64,000 nucleotides of DNA from Cycas panzhihuaensis (lineage: Eukaryota; Cycadophyta). Position 1 is the stretch's first letter; the number at the start of each line of letters is the position of its first letter. Made by a program: the position numbers and the translations under genes. Below, one piece after another: positions 58,221-64,000 of this stretch. Where the stretch lies: assembly GCA_023213395.1 (NCBI GenBank), contig CM041465.1, positions 214,465,741 through 214,529,740 of the forward strand, given 5' to 3'. The notes below the pieces were generated by a model, which was not told the DNA's origin, ran no database searches, and was given only the letters and a program-made list of their open reading frames with translations.

Positions 58221-58230
58221 AAAGGGAGGG
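58221..58230 (+). promoter_or_regulatory. B2 polypurine tract
   Basis: aaagggaggg just upstream of the right LTR. Confidence 0.75.
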
Positions 58231-58232
58231 AC

Positions 58233-58538
58233 TGATACATGTTAATGCATCAAGGTCATTAAATTAATTATATGAAGGTGACTCTAAGTTAGCTAAGTCA
58301 TATAGTTAAATGTAATTTTATTTATATCTAAGTGTAATTTTAAGATCATATCATTAGGTGAGAAACTCCTTTGGAAACCCTAATGCATATCCTCTATTAT
58401 ATAAAGCTGAATATAAAAGAGAGAGTCATAATTCTTACTTCTTATTTTTACTCTCAATCTTGTTCTCTTCATTTTGTTCTTATTATAAACCATTACTTTA
58501 GTATAGTGGAGTGTGGCCACTAAATCCTTCACCCAACA
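58233..58538 (+). repeat. B2 3' LTR (306 bp)
   Basis: Starts TGATACATGTTAATGC and ends CCAACA; followed by ATATA (58539-58543). Confidence 0.9.
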
Positions 58539-58543
58539 ATATA

Positions 58544-59160
58544 AAACTCTATAAATAAGTTTCTCTCCTAGAACTAGATCAATATAGTAACCCACCTAAC
58601 TTCCACATGGTAAATTAAAAAATTCTTTTAGAAATACATCAAAAATCTCTTATAATAATAAATATCCTTCTAACTTAAACTAACTTTATTACTAACAAAG
58701 GTTGTATAAACTTGATAACCTTTATGCAAATTCTTCTTTACTTTTATAAATAAAATGTGTTTAATAGAGATAGGTAATTTTTCTCCTTAGGTGATCTTTG
58801 TTAGCACATATTACATTCATTTTGTTAAAAGTGTGCATAAGTGACGTTGGGAATCCATGGAGTTGCCTTTAACCATCTACAGTTGATATTTGATAAGGTA
58901 CGTATTATTTTTATTTATTATTTTAATTTAAAAAAAACTTCATTCGATGGCAGGCTCCTACCTAATGTCCCAACTATATATTTATGATAAATTATTCACC
59001 GATGTCTTTTAACACCACCAACCATTAGAAATTCGTTAATATTTTCATTAATAATATATTGATATTATTCTATTCTATCCCTGATTATACTTCATTTGGT
59101 ATTAGATCACTTTAGTTTAGCTATATTTGAATTCAAAACTCTAATTTATTTCACAACAAA
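58544..59160 (-). pseudogene. A2 protease-to-RT segment (broken)
   Basis: Minus strand repeats the EIFDVFLKEFF...YIDLVLG block of A1 (10860-11000). The frame at 58380-58595 crosses out of B2 into it (GYYIDLVLGEKLIYRVLYCW). The upstream 59000-59160 stretch matches 11247-11468 but is more broken. Confidence 0.68.
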
Positions 59161-60260
59161 CTTTATATTGAATATTTATTCATTTATAAAGTTTATCAAT
59201 AGTTTTTGCATAGTTTTATTAAATATTTAGTTGATCTTGGTTTAGATGCTCCATTTAATTAGCATTTCTTCATATTTCTGCAACAATAGCATGCATATTT
59301 ATCCCAACATTCTTTTGGAGTAATTATATTGATGTTTCATTTAATGTTGTATAATATTTCAATTATTTTGCAACATTTTTTTAAAGGTTTTATCACATAT
59401 CTAAAATTTTGCAAGATGGTGTGCTCTCATCTTTGATTGAAACTACTTCAAGTGACTACTCATTGGATTCCTCTCTAAGTCCTCTCTACACTAGAATAAA
59501 TGGTTCAAAAATATATCACTCTTATAGGGAGTTATAGCTCCCAAAAGTAGGGTCACTATTCTATCTACTAAAACCCCCTAGGCTAGTTTGATTTTTTTTT
59601 TTTTTTCACTTGTTTCTTTCTATATCTCACCCTTGTATAGGATTGCCTCTTATTTATTGTCTCTTTGGACTGCTTAACTGTGATCTTGATTCCATTTTAT
59701 AGCCATTTGACCTCCTCCTCTCTAAACATATATTAGTTGCTTCTATAGCAGTTTCAGTAGATCTAATCATACATTCTCAAGAATATGCATCTATTATTTA
59801 TTTTTAGGATATCATCCTTCATATTTTGTATCTGAGCTTGGCGTTGTATATCATTTGGATTACTGGTAGCTTACTTAAAACGTTTTTTTAAAGCACTTGA
59901 GTAAAGAACATTATAATCTTCTATTGTTCTTTCCCTTTATAAATTCATGTTGCTTGCCCACGGCAGAATCAAGAGCCTTACTATTTTCATTCATTTAAAC
60001 GATATGCTAGAACATCCTCATAGTCTATTGGAGTTTTGGTTGCATATCTACTAGTTGATAACATAACAAATAGTTCACAAACTTTTGGTTGATTATCAAG
60101 AGCTACCATCACATCTTCAATAAGGACTTCCATCTATTCAAGTTATCCCTATTCTTTGAGTCTGCAAAGAGCACTATAGTATATCAAAAATGTCAAAGAG
60201 AATCTTCAAAAGGTCATGCATACAATCAACTAAAGAACATAGAATATTGAGAATATGGGG
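59161..60260 (-). pseudogene. A2 gag-like region (very degraded)
   Basis: Collinear with 11470-12620. No knuckle or gag core could be recognised; identity is by position. Confidence 0.4.
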
Positions 60261-60300
60261 AGCACAATGTGTTCACAGAGAAATAAAAATCATTAAGATC

Positions 60301-60365
<65 letters not shown>
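60301..60365. repeat. Microsatellite (AT)n(AG)n
   Basis: About 12 AT units then about 20 AG units. The homologous site in copy 1 (12637-12671) has TA then TC/TG. Confidence 0.95.
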
Positions 60366-60369
<4 letters not shown>

Positions 60370-60518
60370 TATATATCTCCTTGATTGATACACCTCCTAT
60401 TATTAATAGATTTGATCAAGTTTTACTTCATTTTGATCGAGTTTTCGATATGTTCTATGTTTTTTATTTGAACTTGTTCATCATTATTAATTATCATGTT
60501 TCTTTTTGTTATTTTAGA

Positions 60519-60520
60519 TA

Positions 60521-60551
<31 letters not shown>

Positions 60552-60566
60552 ATATATATATATATA
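60519..60566. repeat. Microsatellite (TATC)n(TA)n
   Basis: About eight tatc units followed by a TA run. Lies just beyond the right limit of the duplication. Confidence 0.93.
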
Positions 60567-61640
60567 AAGTTTTTCAAAAATTTAATTGGATTACATTCAA
60601 ATTTTAAATATATTCGATAACCCCCTATTTAGCCCCTAAGTGGTGGTTATATGCATAGTTCATGTGACCTTGTCTTATTTAATAAAGGGATAGATTTCAA
60701 ATCCATATAGATTATTTCTAATTATTTTGGATTTTAAATAACCAAGCTATTTTTCATAAATTTTGGAGACTATTAGCTTCCTTTGCAGGCCAATGGTTGG
60801 TATATGCTCTATTTAGGTGACCAAGGGCTTCAGTAAAAGGGGCTTAAGCCCCCTCCTTCTTTGGCTGTTCATCATAACAAGTAGTCCTCATTTTTTTGCT
60901 TATAGCTTTTAAGCTAGGAGTCCATTTTATGAATGGTTGGATCCGTTAGAAATTTAACTCAGTGATCTTCATACTAAAGTTGGTTTCATATTAATCTAAA
61001 GCTATTTTATAGGTGTCTGAGGTTACTAAATTTATCCCTTTTATTTAATCTAAGTTTAAGCTTATTTTATTATTTTTTAGCTATTTATCAATTTTATTTA
61101 AATATATTTATGACATTTTAAGATACTAATCTTTTTTTGATAGATTTCGCCTTAAATTTTTAAGGATTTAGAGAAGAAGGCAATAATTGAATGTCATTTT
61201 ACATATAAGGAGCTTTCTAACCCTTAATTCATTTTACTATAAGCCTTCTATTTCATATTAATTCATTTTTAGCTTATTCAATTTTATTTTAAAGATCATA
61301 TTTAGCTCTTTTTAACTCATTTAAAGGTCTTTTTATCTCAATATTAAAGTTCATTTTTAAGTTCTTTATGGTAATTTAAAGGCTTATATAGTGTGCATTC
61401 TATTGCATTTTAAAATCTTATTTAAAGGTTTCCTTTATTTCTTTTTATCTCATATCATTTTAGACCTCATTTGTATCATTTTAAAAGGCTCATTTATCTT
61501 ATATTTATTTCATTTAAAGAGGTTTATTTCATTTCATTTTTCAAGTTGCTTTTATTTGATGTTAAAAAGAAACCTTATTTGTTAAATAAAACCATATATA
61601 AAATTTATTTTCACATTAGAAAAGATAAATTTTGTAAAGA
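60567..61640. other. T-rich degenerate repeat region
   Basis: From about 61200 the plus strand is full of irregular catttaaagg / tttatctcat words, like a decayed short tandem repeat. No protein motif; the open frames at 61391-61725 are low-complexity Phe/Leu/Ile runs. Confidence 0.5.
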
Positions 61641-62138
61641 GAACCATTTTTCTAACCTTGCAAGGGGAACGATTAGGACCCCTAAAGTTACCACCCTGCA
61701 TATGCCCTTGGTCTACTCATGTTAGATGAGGAACATCATTGGCTATCAAGCATATATAGTGGCAGGCTGAGGTGGAGTAAACCAATCTTTTTAGAGTTCG
61801 AAGACCAAGCTAGACCTTAGGGGGTGAGTGTCTTAGTACAAAAATCCATCACTGCTAAATCTATCACTAGGTATAAGTCTAGTGCACGTGGGTCAATAAG
61901 TCATAGGGAGTCTTGTACCTTATTAGTAGCCTACATACTAAGGTATATAGAGCCTAGTGCTCATGTATATTGGCTCCCTGATTTACAGCTTGTGAGTAGA
62001 TGCCACTAGACAAAATAGTAACCAAAGGCTTCCTTGGAGACCCATAAACTTAGAGCCTAGTAACCTTTTAGGTAATAGGACACATTATTTCAAAGATATG
62101 CCTTGGGAAACATTTGAATAGACTTTATTTTGAAGTAT
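61641..62138. other. Unassigned segment before element F
   Basis: About 500 bp of more balanced base composition. It may be the leader or LTR remnant of F, but no primer site or LTR end was found. Confidence 0.35.
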
Positions 62139-63260
62139 AATGGCTACAAATTTTGGTGACATAATCATTCCTAAGTTTAATGGATTTTATTTTTTGAATT
62201 AGAGTAAGAAGATAAGACCCATCCTCATTGCTAAAGATATATAGGACATTATGAAGATATGGTATACAAAACTTAGTCAAAATGCCACTAAAGCAGAAAA
62301 GTAAGCATTTAAGGAATGTGTGAAGAAGGATAATGAAGTTTTAGCATTAATTTTTTATGTCTTAGAAGACCATATCTTTCCAAGGGTTAGTGAGGTATCA
62401 AAGTCTAAAGAAGCATGGGATATACTACAACTTACCTATGAAGGAGTAGCCTCATCTAAACTCCAAATATTAAGGAGTAAATTTAAAATTTTGAGGATGT
62501 TACCCAATGAATCCATCAATGAATTTATAACAAAAGTTTAAGATCTTGTGAATCAAATTAAATCCCTTGGTGAAACCCTTACTAAACAAAGTGTTATAAA
62601 AAGGATATTTAGGTATGTTGATGAAGTTAAAATATTTAAGATGGTAGCTACAAGTATAGAAGTCTCAAAGGACCTGAGTACATTGAATATTAAACAATTG
62701 AGTGCCATGTTAATGGCTATTGAAGAGAAGAAAAGCATAATTAAATCATTAGAATATACCTTTGTAACTAACACAAGAATCAAATTTAATACCTAAGTTA
62801 AAAGCTCAAGATCAAGGAACTAACCCCTAAGTGGAAGAGACATAAATCCTAGATAACAGACAAACTAAGAGTATCAACCTAGATACCAAGCTCCTTATCA
62901 AAGGAATCAAGGAGCTAATCAAATATATCTAAGTTAACAAATATATCAAAGCTAAGAGAGACATCAAGAAGCAAGCCAATGTTGTCAAAATTGATAAGGT
63001 CATAACAATTTTAAAAGGCCTAATTTTAATTATCTAAGTAATAAACAAAGAGATAATTAAGGCCCATACTTGGAAAGGGGTAGAACACTTTCCATGGATA
63101 GAGGACACCCTAGAAGCAAAAGTCTAAGTCAAAGAGAAAGGGATCCAATTTATTGTATATTTTGTCATAAAGTTTGCCATACTGGAGATAGGTGCTTTGA
63201 TAAAAATGGCCCTCCAATAAGAGGTAGTGTTAATGTAGTCATTGAAAATAGAGAGAATGA
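62139..63260 (+). pseudogene. F gag with CCHC knuckle (partly broken)
   Basis: ATG at about 62140 (MATNFGDIIIPKFNGFYF), a typical copia gag opening. Then CVKKDNEVLALIFYVLEDHI, EAWDILQLTYEGVASSKLQI and FKILRMLPNESINEFITKV, the UBN2-type gag core (W--L---Y-G...L---F--L+M---E-I-E). A second part has LGETLTKQSVIKRIFRYVDE. A Gln/Arg/Asn-rich basic stretch leads to the knuckle CIFCHKVCHTGDRCF near 63157-63200, with all four ligands at C-x2-C-x4-H-x4-C spacing. Four or more stops (near 62200, 62250, 62540, 62796) break it. Confidence 0.85.
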
Positions 63261-63289
63261 TTACCTATTCTTATCAAGATTTGTTTCCC

Positions 63290-63530
63290 ATGAAAAGCAA
63301 GAATATTTTTGGTATATAAACTCTAGTTGCTCCACACATATGACCTATAAAGAAGAGATATTTTAAACTATTAATAAGTCTAGGAAGAGAATAATCATGT
63401 TTAGCGATGATACATCACATGAATCTAGTGGAAGGGGTAAAGTTATCATCATAATAGATTTAGGTAAACATAGATACCTTAATGATGTTTTTCACATTCT
63501 AACTCTTAAGAAAAATCTCCTTCTTGTAGG
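63290..63530 (+). pseudogene. F protease (active site altered)
   Basis: FWYINSSCSTHMTYKEEIF near 63308-63366 corresponds to W-IDSGCS-HMT---, but the catalytic DSG reads NSS. The continuation has IIMFSDDTSHESSGRGKVII and DVFHILTLKKNLLLVG, the usual copia protease tail (V-YVPGLK-NLLSVGQ). One stop at 63364 and one near 63532. Confidence 0.82.
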
Positions 63531-63534
63531 ATAG

Positions 63535-64000
63535 ATGATGAACCAAGACTATAAGGTTATATTTGATAATGGTAAATGCACTATCAAGGACAAAAGGAAG
63601 AACAAATCTATTGTTGTAAAAGGAAAAATGACTAAAGGCAAACTCTTCAAGTTAGTTATAACCCCTTCTGATAACTATGCATTAAAGACAATAATCAAGA
63701 TATATAGTGATATGTGGCATAAAAGGTTTAGCCACCTAAACTATGGAATCTTAACCCTTATGAAGAGAATGAATATGGTTGAAGGACTACCACAAATAGA
63801 AGCTAAAAGAGACATTTGTAAAGGCTGCCTTCTAGGCAAGCAACATAGGTAAAGTTTTCCTAATGGAAGTTATAGAGAAAAGGGGCCACTTCATTTAATC
63901 TACATAGATCTTTATGGTCCAATGGTCTTCCCATCACTATATAGTACAAAGTATTTCCTTACCTTCATTGATTATTATACAAGAAAAACTTGGGTCTATT
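63535..64000 (+). pseudogene. F GAG-pre-integrase and integrase start (partial)
   Basis: Open for 105 codons: MMNQDYKVIFDNGKCTIKDK, then DMWHKRFSHLNYGILTLMKR and CKGCLLGKQHR, i.e. the WH-R-GH-N...C--C--GK--R zinc segment (G replaced by S). After a stop at 63850 the integrase continues with LIYIDLYGPMVFPSLYSTKY and FLTFIDYYTRKTWVY; the first catalytic Asp (IDLYGP) and the next (FIDYYTRK) are retained. Cut by the window edge. Confidence 0.85.

Larger units (their letters stand above)
50959..58538 (+). mobile_element. Element B2: Ty1/copia, duplicate of B1
   Basis: 7580 bp, with LTRs 50959-51264 and 58233-58538 (306 bp each), TSD ATATA at 50954-50958 and 58539-58543. Collinear with B1 in leader, gag, PR, INT, RT and RNase H. 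Located at the same base of element A as B1, hence a duplicate by descent. Frames are broken. Confidence 0.93.
12767..60470. repeat. Segmental tandem duplication, copy 2 (A2+B2, with C inside)
   Basis: Second copy of the A+B composite. It is collinear with 708-12766 through integrase (12790-13700), RH (13992-14177), RT (50468-50953), copia B2 (50959-58538) and the A right arm (58544-60470). It is interrupted only by element C. Coding and LTR sequences differ from copy 1 by many scattered transitions. Confidence 0.85.
12780..60470 (-). mobile_element. Element A2: second copy of the gypsy element, split by C and B2
   Basis: Minus-strand gypsy remnant in three pieces: 12780-14823, 50463-50958 and 58539-60470. 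The first gap is element C, with AAGTG at both edges and the empty site preserved in A1 near 2735-2739. The second gap is copia B2, with ATATA at both edges. Its left end is cut inside the integrase C-terminus (FHISLLKRH), so the chromodomain seen in A1 is absent. Confidence 0.8.
62139..64000 (+). mobile_element. Element F: Ty1/copia element, truncated by window edge
   Basis: Plus-strand copia: gag, protease, GAG-pre-integrase and the start of integrase are present, then the window ends. Sequence differs from element B (different gag and knuckle), so it is another family. Fewer stops than the other elements. The 5' LTR was not found. Confidence 0.85.

Noticed and set aside
60301-60380. Basic Arg/Glu repeat peptide encoded by the AG microsatellite
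   Set aside because: Translation of a simple repeat.

Overview
This window is plant nuclear DNA. It appears to consist almost entirely of old, nested, stop-ridden LTR retrotransposons. I found no ordinary host gene, no rRNA or tRNA gene, no CRISPR and no operon-like layout. Ty3/gypsy and Ty1/copia families, tRNA-Met and Arg-type primer sites, LTRs of about 3 kb and many transition mutations (tgg to tag/tga, cag to tag) all fit a large, methylated, repeat-rich plant genome. The species cannot be named from the sequence.

Layout. Element A is a minus-strand Ty3/gypsy element with a chromodomain. Element B is a plus-strand Ty1/copia element with 306-bp LTRs that sits inside the RT-proximal part of A. 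The A+B composite is present twice in tandem (about 708-12766 and 12767-60470). Both copies have B at exactly the same site with the same ATATA target duplication, so this is a segmental duplication rather than two insertions. Copy 2 was then hit by element C (14824-50462, plus strand, TSD AAGTG). C is a Tat/Ogre-like Ty3/gypsy element with LTRs of about 3 kb. Inside C, a related minus-strand element D (17822-33812, TSD GTGAC) inserted into C's primer-binding site. A solo LTR E of the D family (45031-47792, TSD GCTTA) inserted into C's distal RNase H gene. A fifth element, F (copia, plus strand), enters at about 62140 and runs off the right edge. The relative order is A, then B, then duplication, then C, then D and E.

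Most notable content. Both C and D carry the same unusual cargo between integrase and the 3' LTR. An antisense two-exon gene encodes a plant-mobile-domain-like protein of about 595 codons, with an acidic/Gly-Pro-Ala tail and a coiled coil. Its intron is exactly 111 nt in both elements. A separate RNase H gene follows, in the sense orientation, next to the 3' LTR. The two genes diverge from a 1.2-kb intergenic region with a conserved TATATAAG box and a conserved hairpin. Element order is LTR, gag, PR, RT-RH, INT, antisense PMD-like gene, distal RNase H, PPT, LTR. All copies here are inactivated by stops, frameshifts, deletions or nested insertions.

All domain calls are by eye from translated motifs, without database searches. 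Segment boundaries given as round numbers are approximate. LTR ends and TSDs were read to the base.
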